Source: Patescibacteria group bacterium (GTDB taxonomy: Bacteria > Patescibacteriota > Minisyncoccia > Minisyncoccales > Minisyncoccaceae). Taken from it: DNA of 17,906 bases. A program made the translations under genes and the position numbers. This document shows positions 6,151-14,145 of the stretch, in pieces (position 1 is the first letter of the stretch; each line of letters begins with the position of its first letter). The stretch covers positions 1 through 17,906 of the forward strand of contig JASGMO010000007.1 of NCBI GenBank assembly GCA_030156465.1. Reading direction: 5' to 3'. The notes below the pieces were generated by a model that ran no database searches, was not told where the DNA came from, and saw only the letters and a program-made list of their open reading frames with translations.

Positions 6151-8061
6151 ATGATAAAACAAAACAAGTGGCCATCGAAAAAGCAATGGCTACAATTTTT
6201 TAGAATTTTAGGAAAAAAGGAAAGAATTTTCTTTGGATTGCTTTTTGTGATATTTATCACTTCCCTTTCAATTTGTCTCCACTCTTTCTATATTGACAAC
6301 ACAATCATTGTTCCTGCTAATTATGGACATATAAAGGAAGGTGTAGTTGGACAACCACAATTAATTAATCCCCTATACTCATCTATTTCTGACACTGACA
6401 AAGATCTTGTTGAGTTAATTTTTTCAGGATTGATGAAATACAACGGACAAGGAGAAATTGTTCCTGATTTAATTAGTAATTATACAGTTGAAAATGGAGG
6501 AAGAAATATTGTTTTTTCAATCAAAGAAAATGTAAAGTGGCATGATGGAACACCACTAACAATTGATGATGTAATATTTACAATTGAATTAGTTCAAAAA
6601 ACAGAATATTCAAGTCCCCTCAGAACAAACTGGCTAGGAGTTGAAATTGAAAAGATGTCAGAATATGATGCGCTATTAACATTAAGGCAAACATATACTG
6701 GATTCAAAGAATCACTGGTAAATCTTAAAATTATGCCGAAGCATATCTGGGAAGAAAAAACTTTTCAGGCAATGACTTCAAATATCCAATTAAATATTTT
6801 CAATCCAATTGGAAGCGGTCCTTACAAAATAGAGAAAGTTAATCAGAATGGAGACAAAACAATAAAATCAATTGTTCTTCAAAGAAACAATTATTATTAT
6901 GACAATCCACCGTATATAAGTAGGGTTGAGTTATTCTTCTTTAATAATGAAGATGAATTAAAAAGAAGCTATGAAAGAGGAAAGATTAATTCAGCAAGCA
7001 TTGCTTACCATAAAGACGCTCAAATCATTAAAATGCCAAGTTATTATAATCTTTTCTTGAATAATCAAAGAAAGCCATTAGATAATAAGGAAATAAGGCA
7101 GGCGCTAACATTATTAACCCAAAGAGAATTAGAATCCCCTTTCCTATCAAGTTTCTACGGCCTTGATGAGATAGAAGAAACATTGTCATTTGATGAAGAA
7201 CAAGGAATAAATTTGTTAGAGAAAAATGGTTACTTAATTAAAGAAGGAACAAGAACAAAAACAATTGAAAGATCAAGTGGCTTCCAATTTACTAGGACTT
7301 TGCAAGTTGGTAGTAATAACGCAGAAGTAAGGAAGCTTCAAGAGTGCCTTTCTGAGAATAGCGATATATATCCATCGGGAACTATTTCTGGATATTTTGG
7401 ACAAAAAACAAAAGATGCTGTAATCCTATTTCAAGAAAAATACAAAGAAGATATTTTAGTCCCTAATAATCTAACTAGCGGAAACGGAGTTGTTAAAGCA
7501 AGTACAATTAAAAAATTAAATGAAGTATGCTTTGTTGTTCCCGAAGAAGAAATTAAAATGTCGTTTGTTTTAAAAACAACTACCCATCCAGAATTAATCA
7601 AAACAGCAAATAATATTAAAGAGCAGTGGGAAAAATATGGAATTGAAATAGAAGTAAAAACGTATGATGCTAGTGCTATAAAAAGAGTAATAACAAACAG
7701 GGACTTTGATATTTTACTGTTTGGAGTTCAATTAGGAGGAATACTTGAGCCAACTCCTTTTTATCATTCTTCACAAAGAGTTGATCCTGGTTTAAACTTG
7801 TCGCTTTATCAAAGCACTAAAGCCGATGAAATTATTGAAAAAATTAGAACATTAGAAAATGAAGAAAGATTAAATGCATTATCAGAATTAGAGGCATTAA
7901 TTATTGAAGATGCTCCTGTAATTCCCCTATATGCACCAAACTATCATTATATAATAAATAAAAACTTAAAAGGATTTACAATTGAAAAAATTGTTGATCC
8001 ATCAAAAAGATTCGTAGAAATAAATAAATGGTATATAAAAGAAAAAAGAATATGGAAGTAA
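6151..8061 (+). CDS. membrane-anchored peptide-type solute-binding protein with an inserted peptidoglycan-binding domain
   Basis: 636 residues. An N-terminal helix (about 26-46) anchors it; there is no canonical lipobox. Then comes an SBP_bac_5 (OppA/DppA-like) domain: QLINPLYSS, DLVELIFSGLMKY, VKWHDGTPLTIDDV and IGSGPYKIEKV are characteristic. At about residues 383-461 the domain is interrupted by a PG_binding_1 module (LQVGSNNAEVRKLQECLS, YPSGTISGYFGQKTKDAV, LFQEKY), after which the SBP fold resumes (LIKTANNIKEQWEKYGIEIEV) to the end. Expected role: hold peptides or another ligand outside the membrane while docked on the cell wall. No ABC permease or ATPase gene is adjacent, so the transport partner is unknown. 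It lies between secG (3 bp) and the RNase J gene (overlapping by about 10 bp). Confidence 0.85.
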   Translation: MIKQNKWPSKKQWLQFFRILGKKERIFFGLLFVIFITSLSICLHSFYIDNTIIVPANYGHIKEGVVGQPQLINPLYSSISDTDKDLVELIFSGLMKYNGQGEIVPDLISNYTVENGGRNIVFSIKENVKWHDGTPLTIDDVIFTIELVQKTEYSSPLRTNWLGVEIEKMSEYDALLTLRQTYTGFKESLVNLKIMPKHIWEEKTFQAMTSNIQLNIFNPIGSGPYKIEKVNQNGDKTIKSIVLQRNNYYYDNPPYISRVELFFFNNEDELKRSYERGKINSASIAYHKDAQIIKMPSYYNLFLNNQRKPLDNKEIRQALTLLTQRELESPFLSSFYGLDEIEETLSFDEEQGINLLEKNGYLIKEGTRTKTIERSSGFQFTRTLQVGSNNAEVRKLQECLSENSDIYPSGTISGYFGQKTKDAVILFQEKYKEDILVPNNLTSGNGVVKASTIKKLNEVCFVVPEEEIKMSFVLKTTTHPELIKTANNIKEQWEKYGIEIEVKTYDASAIKRVITNRDFDILLFGVQLGGILEPTPFYHSSQRVDPGLNLSLYQSTKADEIIEKIRTLENEERLNALSELEALIIEDAPVIPLYAPNYHYIINKNLKGFTIEKIVDPSKRFVEINKWYIKEKRIWK

Positions 8062-9758
8062 AGAAAAAAAACACAAAACACAATGACACATTAAAGGTTA
8101 TACCTTTGGGTGGACTAGGAGAAGTTGGAAGAAATATGATGCTTCTTGAATACAAGAACTCAATTTTAATTATTGATATGGGTTTTCGTATGCCTGAAGA
8201 AACAATGCCTGGAATTGATTACATCATCCCCGACATATCATATTTATTAGAAAATAAAAGATATAAGAATGTCGTTGGAGTTGTTATTACTCATGGCCAT
8301 TATGATCACATTGGCGCCGTTCCCTATGTCTGGAATAGAATTGGCAACCCACCAATTTATGCAGCCCCTCTAGCAAAAGGAATTACAATGAAAAGACAAG
8401 ATGAGTTCAAAGATCAACCAAAACTTGATATTAATGAAGTCAAAGATGGCTCAAAGATAAAACTTGGTGTTTTTGAAGTTGAATTCTTTAGACAAAATCA
8501 CAGCATTCCAGACAATATGGGTCTTTTAATTAAAACGCCTGTAGGAAACATTGTTCATACATCTGACTTTAAATTTGATGACTTCCCGGTTAATGAACAG
8601 CCAACTAATTTTAAAAAGCTAGAAAGAATAGCAAAAGACGGAGTTCATTTATTAATGTGTGACTCAACAGGAGCCGAAGAACCAGGACACTCATTATCAG
8701 AAAAAGATATTTTTGAAAATATGGATAAAATTTTTGCTGGAGCAAAAGGAAGAATTATCATCGCAACATTCTCTTCATTAATAAATAGGATTCAACAAGC
8801 AGTAACACTTTCTGAAAAATATAATAGAAAAGTTGGCTTTATTGGTCACTCAATGAGAAGCAATGTTGAGGTAACAAAGAAATTAGGTTATTTAAAATCA
8901 CAAAAAGGAACTTTATTAAAAAAAGTTGCTGAAGTTAATGACTTACCTGACAACCAAGCAACTATTCTCTGCACAGGCGCTCAAGGAGAAGAAAACGCAG
9001 GACTAATGAAGATTGCCACAGGAGAACATCAATCAATCTCAATTAAGCCCGGCGACACCATTGTTTTTTCATCTTCTGTTATTCCAGGAAACGAAAGATC
9101 TGTTCAAATGTTGAAGGACGATTTCATTAGACAAAAAGCAAATGTTTTTCATTACAAGATGATGGATATCCATGCAGGAGGCCACGCTCAAAGAGATGAA
9201 ATTAAACAAATGGTAGGCATAATGAAACCAAAATTCTTTATGCCTGTTCATGGACAATTCTCCATGCTTTTCGCTAACGCTAGATTAATTGAAGACGAAT
9301 GTGGATACAAAGAAAATCAAACTATTTTAGCTGATAATGGTAATATAATTAACATTACAAAGGATAGGGCCATAATTGATAAGAAAAGTGTTAGTGCAGA
9401 ATATATCATGGTTGACGGTCTTGGTATTGGTGACGTTGGAGAGGTTGTTTTAAGAGATAGGCAAATGCTGGCAAAAGACGGAATATTTGTTATAATAGCA
9501 GTAGTTAATAGAAAGACAGGCAAGGTTCAAGAATCCCCCGATGTTATTTCAAGAGGATTCATTTACCTAAAAGAATCAAAGGACTTACTTTATCAAGCAA
9601 GAAAAAAGGTTATCGCAACTATTGAAAAATCAACAACATCTGGCCAAGTAACAAATTGGACATATGTTAAAGACAATGTAAGAAATAATCTTAGCGACTT
9701 CCTTTTTCAAAAAACACAAAGACGTCCAATGGTTCTACCTGTAATAATTGAAGTATGA
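8052..9758 (+). CDS. rnj: ribonuclease J (metallo-beta-lactamase/beta-CASP nuclease)
   Basis: A 568-residue RNA-decay and processing enzyme with endo- and 5'-to-3' exonuclease activity in the family. The start (PLGGLGEVGRNMMLLEY) is typical. The metal site THGHYDHIG (H81, H83, D85, H86) is present, with further ligand motifs RQNHSIPDNMG, VHTSDFKFD and PVHGQF; the beta-CASP part has CDSTGAEEPGHS, ATFSSLINRIQQ and GHSMRSNVEVTKKLGY. The C-terminal domain (KVQESPDVISRGFIY...) is complete. The ATG at 8052 overlaps the end of the solute-binding protein gene by 10 bp; a start at 8028 is possible but overlaps more. The stop shares ATGA with trpS. Whether J1- or J2-like cannot be told. Confidence 0.95.
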   Translation: MEVKKKNTKHNDTLKVIPLGGLGEVGRNMMLLEYKNSILIIDMGFRMPEETMPGIDYIIPDISYLLENKRYKNVVGVVITHGHYDHIGAVPYVWNRIGNPPIYAAPLAKGITMKRQDEFKDQPKLDINEVKDGSKIKLGVFEVEFFRQNHSIPDNMGLLIKTPVGNIVHTSDFKFDDFPVNEQPTNFKKLERIAKDGVHLLMCDSTGAEEPGHSLSEKDIFENMDKIFAGAKGRIIIATFSSLINRIQQAVTLSEKYNRKVGFIGHSMRSNVEVTKKLGYLKSQKGTLLKKVAEVNDLPDNQATILCTGAQGEENAGLMKIATGEHQSISIKPGDTIVFSSSVIPGNERSVQMLKDDFIRQKANVFHYKMMDIHAGGHAQRDEIKQMVGIMKPKFFMPVHGQFSMLFANARLIEDECGYKENQTILADNGNIINITKDRAIIDKKSVSAEYIMVDGLGIGDVGEVVLRDRQMLAKDGIFVIIAVVNRKTGKVQESPDVISRGFIYLKESKDLLYQARKKVIATIEKSTTSGQVTNWTYVKDNVRNNLSDFLFQKTQRRPMVLPVIIEV

Positions 9759-10726
9759 AAAAAGTTTTTAGTGGCATTAGACCAACCGGAGACATACACA
9801 TAGGAAACTATCTAGGTGCTATTAACCAGTGGCTACAATTGCAAGAGGAAAACGATTGCATCTTTTCTATCGTTGACTGGCACGCTATCACTACGCCCTA
9901 TAACGAATCAACTCTTCAAGATACAATCCTTGAGGTTGCCTCAATATATCTAGCTTGTGGAATTGATCCTAAAAAATGCATATTGTTTATCCAATCAGAT
10001 GTTAAACAACACACTGAACTTACTTGGTTATTGGGCTCAATTACGCCCCTGGGAGAACTCCAAAGAATGACTCAGTTTAAGGATAAGTCAAAAAAACATA
10101 AAGAATATATTAATGCTGGATTATTAAACTATCCTGTTTTAATGGCTTCAGATATTTTGCTTTACGATGCTAATCTTGTTCCCGTAGGAAAAGATCAAAC
10201 ACAACATGTTGAACTAACAAGAAACATTGCTCAAAAGTTTAATAATAAATACGGAGAAACTTTTATTCTTCCAGAATCACTAATTTCAAAAGAAGGAGCA
10301 ACAATATATTCCCTACAAGAGCCAGACAAAAAAATGTCCAAAACGGGAGACCCTAAGGGATGTATTGGTATTTTTGATAGCCCAGAAGATATTAAAAAGA
10401 AAGTAATGAGTGCTCAAACAGATTCAGAAAATGAAATACGATTTGATTTAACAAAAAAGAAAGGTATTTCAAACCTGCTAAACATCTATTCCCTATTTTC
10501 TAAAAAATCAATTAAAGATATTGAAAAAGAATTTGAGGGTAAAGGATATGGTGACTTTAAAAAATCTTTATCTGAATTATTAATTGATAAATTAAAAGTA
10601 ATTCAAGAAAACAGAATGGAAAAAGAGGATATTAAAAAAATCCTAGAAGAAGGAAAAAAACTTGCCGAAGCAAGGGCTGAAGAAAAAATGAAAGTTGTTA
10701 GGAAAAGAATGGGACTAGCTCTTTAA
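9755..10726 (+). CDS. trpS: tryptophanyl-tRNA synthetase
   Basis: A 323-residue class I synthetase that charges tRNA-Trp. It begins VFSGIRPTGDIHIGNYLGA with the HIGH-type motif H15-I-G-N18. The tryptophan pocket region has DWHAITTPY and LMASDILLYDANLVPVGKDQTQHVELTR, and the KMSKS-type loop reads KMSKTGDPKG (193-197, final Ser to Thr). Length is standard for bacterial TrpRS. The start overlaps the RNase J stop by 4 bp (ATGA). Its 3' end overlaps the 3' end of the opposing phosphohexomutase gene by 29 bp, so no terminator lies between them. Confidence 0.95.
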   Translation: MKKVFSGIRPTGDIHIGNYLGAINQWLQLQEENDCIFSIVDWHAITTPYNESTLQDTILEVASIYLACGIDPKKCILFIQSDVKQHTELTWLLGSITPLGELQRMTQFKDKSKKHKEYINAGLLNYPVLMASDILLYDANLVPVGKDQTQHVELTRNIAQKFNNKYGETFILPESLISKEGATIYSLQEPDKKMSKTGDPKGCIGIFDSPEDIKKKVMSAQTDSENEIRFDLTKKKGISNLLNIYSLFSKKSIKDIEKEFEGKGYGDFKKSLSELLIDKLKVIQENRMEKEDIKKILEEGKKLAEARAEEKMKVVRKRMGLAL

Positions 10727-11963
10727 TTTTATCTTCTAATAATTCCTTACTTTTTGCTTCAACAATTAATCTTAAAACCGGCTCTGTGTTTGATCCTCTT
10801 AACAGAAACCACCAATCGTCAAAATCAATTCTAATCCCGTCTATTTTGTTTATTTCTCCGTTAGAATATCTTTTTTCTATTTCTTCAAGAACTGACTGCT
10901 TATCCTTAACTTCAAAATTAAGCTCTCCCGAGTGATAATATTTTCTAAATGGAGCAATTAATTCTGATAATTTTTTGCCTTCCATTGCTTCAAATAATTT
11001 ATAAATTACAAAATATGGTGATTCGTAATATGACGACCCTTGCTTTAAGTAATAATGGCCAGAATGTTCTCCACCGAAGAAAATATCATCATCTTTCATT
11101 TTTTGCTTAATAAAAGAATGCCCTACTCTATACATCACTGATTCTCTTGCTGTTTCTCTAATAATATTACTACAACGGATATCATACAATACTTTTTTAT
11201 CAATTAATTTAGCAATTAAAGCAATTATTAAATCCGATGAAATTAATTCTCCGTTTTCATCAATAAAAAAAACTCTATCTCCATCTCCATCAAAAGATAT
11301 TCCTATATCAGCATTGCATTCTAAAACTTTTTCTCTAAGGTCTTTAATGTTTTCTTCTTTCAAAGGATTAGGTTCATGATTAGGAAAAGAACCATCAAGA
11401 TCACTATTAATATGGAACAATTGAACACCATTAAACATTTTTCCAACAATTAACCCTGAAACACTGTTAGCAGTATCAACAACAACCCTAAGGTTGTGTT
11501 TTTTTATTTCAAAATAATTGATATAGTCACTAGTGATGTCTTTATTATATATACTACCTTTATCTGAAGAGATAAAATTATTCTCTTCAACTAATTTCTT
11601 TATTTGATCAATTCCATCTTCCCCACTCAAAGGCATTGCATTATTTCTAACCATCTTAAATCCATTATATTCTGGTGGGTTGTGGCTCGCTGTAATAATA
11701 ATCCCCCCGTCACAATCTAAATTAGAAACAGCATAATAGAACATTGGCGAAGTTGATAGACCAATATTATAGACATCACCTCCTTGATCAGTAATTCCCC
11801 TTGTAAGTGCTTCAAAAAGAGAATCGGAGGACAATCTATTATCTCTTGCTACAACTATTTTAGGACCCATATACACCACAAACGCTCTACCTATTTTATA
11901 AGCCGTGTCTTCATTTAATTGTTCTCCGTATATACCTCGTATATCATATGCTTTAAATATCAT
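10698..11963 (-). CDS. phosphomannomutase/phosphoglucomutase
   Basis: 421 residues from the ATG at 11961-11963; a TTG six codons upstream is rejected because it lies within the -10 box. Alpha-D-phosphohexomutase family: moves phosphate between the 1 and 6 positions of glucose or mannose phosphate. All four signature parts are visible: the phosphoserine loop TASHNP (S93), metal loop DGDGDR (225-230), sugar loop GGEHSGH (297-303) and phosphate-binding RGSNTEP (389-395). The start FKAYDIRG is typical of the ManB/AlgC branch; substrate preference cannot be read from sequence. The product could feed envelope sugar synthesis, but no sugar gene is next to it. It is divergent from rpsF and tail-to-tail overlapping with trpS. 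Confidence 0.92.
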   Translation of the reverse strand: MIFKAYDIRGIYGEQLNEDTAYKIGRAFVVYMGPKIVVARDNRLSSDSLFEALTRGITDQGGDVYNIGLSTSPMFYYAVSNLDCDGGIIITASHNPPEYNGFKMVRNNAMPLSGEDGIDQIKKLVEENNFISSDKGSIYNKDITSDYINYFEIKKHNLRVVVDTANSVSGLIVGKMFNGVQLFHINSDLDGSFPNHEPNPLKEENIKDLREKVLECNADIGISFDGDGDRVFFIDENGELISSDLIIALIAKLIDKKVLYDIRCSNIIRETARESVMYRVGHSFIKQKMKDDDIFFGGEHSGHYYLKQGSSYYESPYFVIYKLFEAMEGKKLSELIAPFRKYYHSGELNFEVKDKQSVLEEIEKRYSNGEINKIDGIRIDFDDWWFLLRGSNTEPVLRLIVEAKSKELLEDKIKELVPFFS

Positions 11964-11969
11964 ATCCTT

Positions 11970-11975
11970 ATTATA
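11970..11975 (-). promoter_or_regulatory. -10 box of the phosphohexomutase gene, leaderless
   Basis: Perfect TATAAT on the minus strand, seven bases upstream of the ATG, so the RNA would begin at or next to the start codon. A weak -35 (TGGTCA, 11993-11998, 17-bp spacer) lies inside the palindrome shared with the rpsF promoter. Confidence 0.5.
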
Positions 11976-11991
11976 TAACAAAATTAAGCGC

Positions 11992-12007
11992 TTGACCAGT
12001 TGGTTAA
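11992..12007. promoter_or_regulatory. imperfect palindrome between divergent promoters
   Basis: TTGACCAGTTGGTTAA: 6 of 8 position pairs are complementary (TTnACCA / TGGTnAA). It covers the -35 box of rpsF and the weak -35 of the opposing gene, so a bound protein could affect both. No binding protein is known from the window; chance symmetry remains possible. Confidence 0.35.
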
Positions 12008-12020
12008 AAATTGGTATATT
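11992..12020 (+). promoter_or_regulatory. promoter of rpsF-ssb-rpsR
   Basis: TTGACC (11992-11997), 17 bp, TATATT (12015-12020), with TGG in front of the -10 giving an extended -10. RNA start is predicted near 12027, 47 nt before rpsF. Confidence 0.6.
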
Positions 12021-12027
12021 ATAAACA

Positions 12028-12056
12028 CCTTAAATGCCTTCGCAAGCAAGATAAGG
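12028..12056 (+). promoter_or_regulatory. possible hairpin leader of rpsF mRNA
   Basis: CCTTA (12028-12032) can pair with TAAGG (12052-12056), enclosing a 19-nt interior with a second CCTT (12037-12040) that could pair alternatively with AAGG. It begins within a base or two of the predicted RNA start. Bacterial rpsF leaders often bind the S6:S18 protein pair; the CCG bulge expected for that motif is not obvious, so this is only a candidate. Confidence 0.3.
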
Positions 12057-12073
12057 ATAATAATAAATAAAAA

Positions 12074-12484
12074 ATGTTTTACGAAATAAACCTATTAATT
12101 TCACCTGCACTCGGTGAAGACGATGCTATTTCTTTTGTAGAAAAGCTTAGAGGAGATCTACAAATCCATGGGAAGATTGATGGCGAAGCTAAACCAGAAA
12201 GAATAAAGTTAGCTTACCCAATTTCAGACCAAAATGATGCATGGTTATACTACTTTAACCTACACATTGAAGACGAAGAAATAGACAAAAAAGAAGTGCT
12301 TGATGCAGTTGAAAAAACTCTAAAAGAAAGTGGCAATGTTCTTCGTTCCCTTTTTATTAAGAAAGAAACTAAATCAAAAAAGGAAAAGAAGAAAAGAGTT
12401 CCCAAATCACTAGAAAGTAATGCTAAGAAAAAAGAAGATATAGAAAAAATTGACGAAAAATTAGAAGAAATGTTAGGAGAATAA
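12074..12484 (+). CDS. rpsF: 30S ribosomal protein S6 with a charged C-terminal extension
   Basis: 136 residues. The first 95 or so form the S6 fold (FYEINLLISP at the start, then KIDGEAKPERIKLAYPI and a C-terminal LRSLFIKKE strand), which pairs with S18 on the platform of the small subunit. The remaining 40 residues are Lys/Glu-rich (for example KKEKKKRVPKSLE and EKIDEKLEEMLGE), making the protein longer than the common 95-130. First gene of rpsF-ssb-rpsR; ssb follows after 15 bp. The AAAAAATG context has no Shine-Dalgarno close enough; AAGGA at 12053-12057 is 16 nt away. Confidence 0.93.
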   Translation: MFYEINLLISPALGEDDAISFVEKLRGDLQIHGKIDGEAKPERIKLAYPISDQNDAWLYYFNLHIEDEEIDKKEVLDAVEKTLKESGNVLRSLFIKKETKSKKEKKKRVPKSLESNAKKKEDIEKIDEKLEEMLGE

Positions 12485-12499
12485 TAATAATTTAAAAAT

Positions 12500-12925
12500 A
12501 TGGATCTAAACAAAGTATTTTTAATCGGAAGGATTGCTACAGACATTGAAATGAAGTCAACTCCATCCGGTCAAAGTGTTTCAACATTTTCATTAGCAAC
12601 AAGTAGAAAGTGGAAAGATAAGTCAGGCCAACTTCAAGAAGATACTCAATTTCATAGAATTGTCCTTTGGGCTAGGTTAGCTGAAATTGCCTCTCAGTTC
12701 CTTTCTAAGGGCTCTCTCGTTATGATTGAGGGAAGAATACAGAATAGAAACTGGGAAGATAAAAATGGTATAAAAAGATATATGACTGAAATAGTTGGTG
12801 AAAACCTACAAATGGGTCCTAAAGGTCAAGGAGGCGAAGCTCCAAAAAAACAAGAAAAGCAAGATGATGACATTCCAGTCATTGAAGATGGGGACGAAAT
12901 AGACATTAAAGATATTCCCTTTTAA
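12500..12925 (+). CDS. ssb: single-stranded DNA-binding protein
   Basis: 141 residues. An OB-fold domain fills about residues 1-105: start MDLNKVFLIGRIATD, then STPSGQSVSTFSLATSRKW, FHRIVLWARLAEIA and GSLVMIEGRIQNRNWED. A short acidic flexible tail follows and ends DIPF, the conserved tip that recruits repair and replication proteins. It coats single-stranded DNA, usually as a tetramer. Placement between rpsF and rpsR is the classical bacterial order, with 15 bp to each neighbour. Confidence 0.95.
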   Translation: MDLNKVFLIGRIATDIEMKSTPSGQSVSTFSLATSRKWKDKSGQLQEDTQFHRIVLWARLAEIASQFLSKGSLVMIEGRIQNRNWEDKNGIKRYMTEIVGENLQMGPKGQGGEAPKKQEKQDDDIPVIEDGDEIDIKDIPF

Positions 12926-12940
12926 TAAGAAATAAAAAAT

Positions 12941-13138
12941 ATGTACTGTTACTTTTGTAAAAGAAATATAGATGAAATTAATTTCCGTGATACAGATAAT
13001 CTTCAAAGATACATCTCAAAATCAGGAAAAATTAAGCCAAAGAAAAAAACAGGTGCTTGTGCAAAGCATCAAAGAGAAATCTCTACTGCTATAAAGAGAG
13101 CGAGAATAATGGGACTACTCCCATTCGTAGCAAGGTAA
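12941..13138 (+). CDS. rpsR: 30S ribosomal protein S18
   Basis: 65 residues, a normal length. It has the Zn-ribbon-type cysteines CYFC near the N-terminus and CAKH later (C+ form), then the conserved core NLQRYISKSGKIKPKKKTG and the C-terminus AIKRARIMGLLPFVAR. It pairs with S6 in the ribosome. Last gene of its operon; in many bacteria rplI (L9) follows here, but in this window it is absent and a terminator comes at once. Confidence 0.96.
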   Translation: MYCYFCKRNIDEINFRDTDNLQRYISKSGKIKPKKKTGACAKHQREISTAIKRARIMGLLPFVAR

Positions 13139-13161
13139 AAGAACCATTTAAAGGTTCTTTT
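13137..13161. terminator. bidirectional terminator between rpsR and recA
   Basis: AAAAGAACC (13137-13145), a 7-base loop, and GGTTCTTTT (13153-13161) form a 9-bp stem with T-rich sequence on the plus-strand side (TTTTCTTTT) and TTTT on the minus-strand side. It starts inside the rpsR stop codon; the recA stop codon (13148-13150) lies in the loop and the last recA codons form one arm. Confidence 0.78.
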
Positions 13162-14143
13162 CTTTTATTTCTTTTTGTATTTCTTTTAATATTTTAGGAT
13201 TTTCTTTCAAGAACTCTTTTGCTTTTTCTATCCCCGCACCTAATTTAATGTCCCCATAACTAAAATGTGCTCCTGACTTTTTAACAATATCTTCTTTTGC
13301 TCCTAAGTTAACTGCTTCAGAGTATTTTGATATTCCTTCATTATAATAAATATCAAACTCTGCTGTCTTAAAAGGAGCAGCAACTTTATTTTTAACGATC
13401 TTGCCCTTTACTCTATTTCCAATAATACTATCTCCTTGTTTTATCTGAGCAATTCTTCTTAATTCAATTCTTACTGAGCTATAGAACTTCAGTGCTAACC
13501 CTCCTGGAGTCGTTTCTGGGTTACCAAACATAACACCAATTTTCATTCTTGTTTGATTTAAGAAAATCACTATTGTTTTAGTTTTTGAAACAATTGAAGA
13601 AAGTTTCCTTAGTGCCTGTGACATTAATCTTGCCTGAAGTCCAATTTGTAATTCTCCCATTTCCCCTGCCACCTCTGCCTTTGGGACTAATGCAGCAACT
13701 GAATCAATTACTATTACATCAACTTCACCAGACCTAACTAAACTTTCAACAATTTGAAGTCCCTGTTCGGCTGAATCGGGCTGAGAAATTAAAAGGTCGT
13801 CAACATTAACTCCAATTCTTTGAGCATAATCAGGATCTAGTGCATGCTCAGCATCAATAAAGGCAGTAACACCACCTGTTTTTTGTGCTTCAGCAATTAT
13901 GCTTAGCGAAAGTGTTGTTTTCCCAGTACTTTCTCCTCCATATATTTCAATAATTCTCCCTCGTGGGATACCCATTACACCTAAAGCTAAATCCATAGAA
14001 AGAGAGCCGGTAGGAACAACATCTACATTAACTTTTTGAGCATCCTTTAACTTCATTATTGCTCCCTCGCCATATTTTTCTTGAATCTCTGATATTGCCT
14101 CTTCAAGATTAATTTTTTGTTTCTCTTCTTTCTTTTTGGCCAT
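13148..14143 (-). CDS. recA: recombinase RecA
   Basis: 331 residues. ATP-dependent strand exchange and SOS/repair protein. Walker A reads GGESTGKTT (69-77, commonly GPESSGKTT), followed by FIDAEHALDPDYA, VIVIDSVAALVPKAE (Walker B Asp147) and the DNA-binding loop region FLNQTRMKIGVMFGNPETTPGG. The second and third residues of the usual NQIR motif region vary slightly (NQTR). The C-terminal domain is short and Lys/Glu-rich, giving a length a little under the common 345-355. It starts 2 bp after the small unknown gene and is the last gene of the rpoC-ftsK run. No SOS (LexA) box is expected or seen directly upstream because it lies within an operon. Confidence 0.96.
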   Translation of the reverse strand: MAKKKEEKQKINLEEAISEIQEKYGEGAIMKLKDAQKVNVDVVPTGSLSMDLALGVMGIPRGRIIEIYGGESTGKTTLSLSIIAEAQKTGGVTAFIDAEHALDPDYAQRIGVNVDDLLISQPDSAEQGLQIVESLVRSGEVDVIVIDSVAALVPKAEVAGEMGELQIGLQARLMSQALRKLSSIVSKTKTIVIFLNQTRMKIGVMFGNPETTPGGLALKFYSSVRIELRRIAQIKQGDSIIGNRVKGKIVKNKVAAPFKTAEFDIYYNEGISKYSEAVNLGAKEDIVKKSGAHFSYGDIKLGAGIEKAKEFLKENPKILKEIQKEIKEKNL

Positions 14144-14145
14144 AA

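Noticed and set aside
5933..9758. Recoding of TGA (as in Gracilibacteria)
   Set aside because: TGA ends the holin-like gene and RNase J exactly where the families end and the next genes start.
11964..11981. TTG start six codons upstream for the phosphohexomutase
   Set aside because: The extension covers a perfect TATAAT box, and the family normally begins just before the FKAYDIRG motif.
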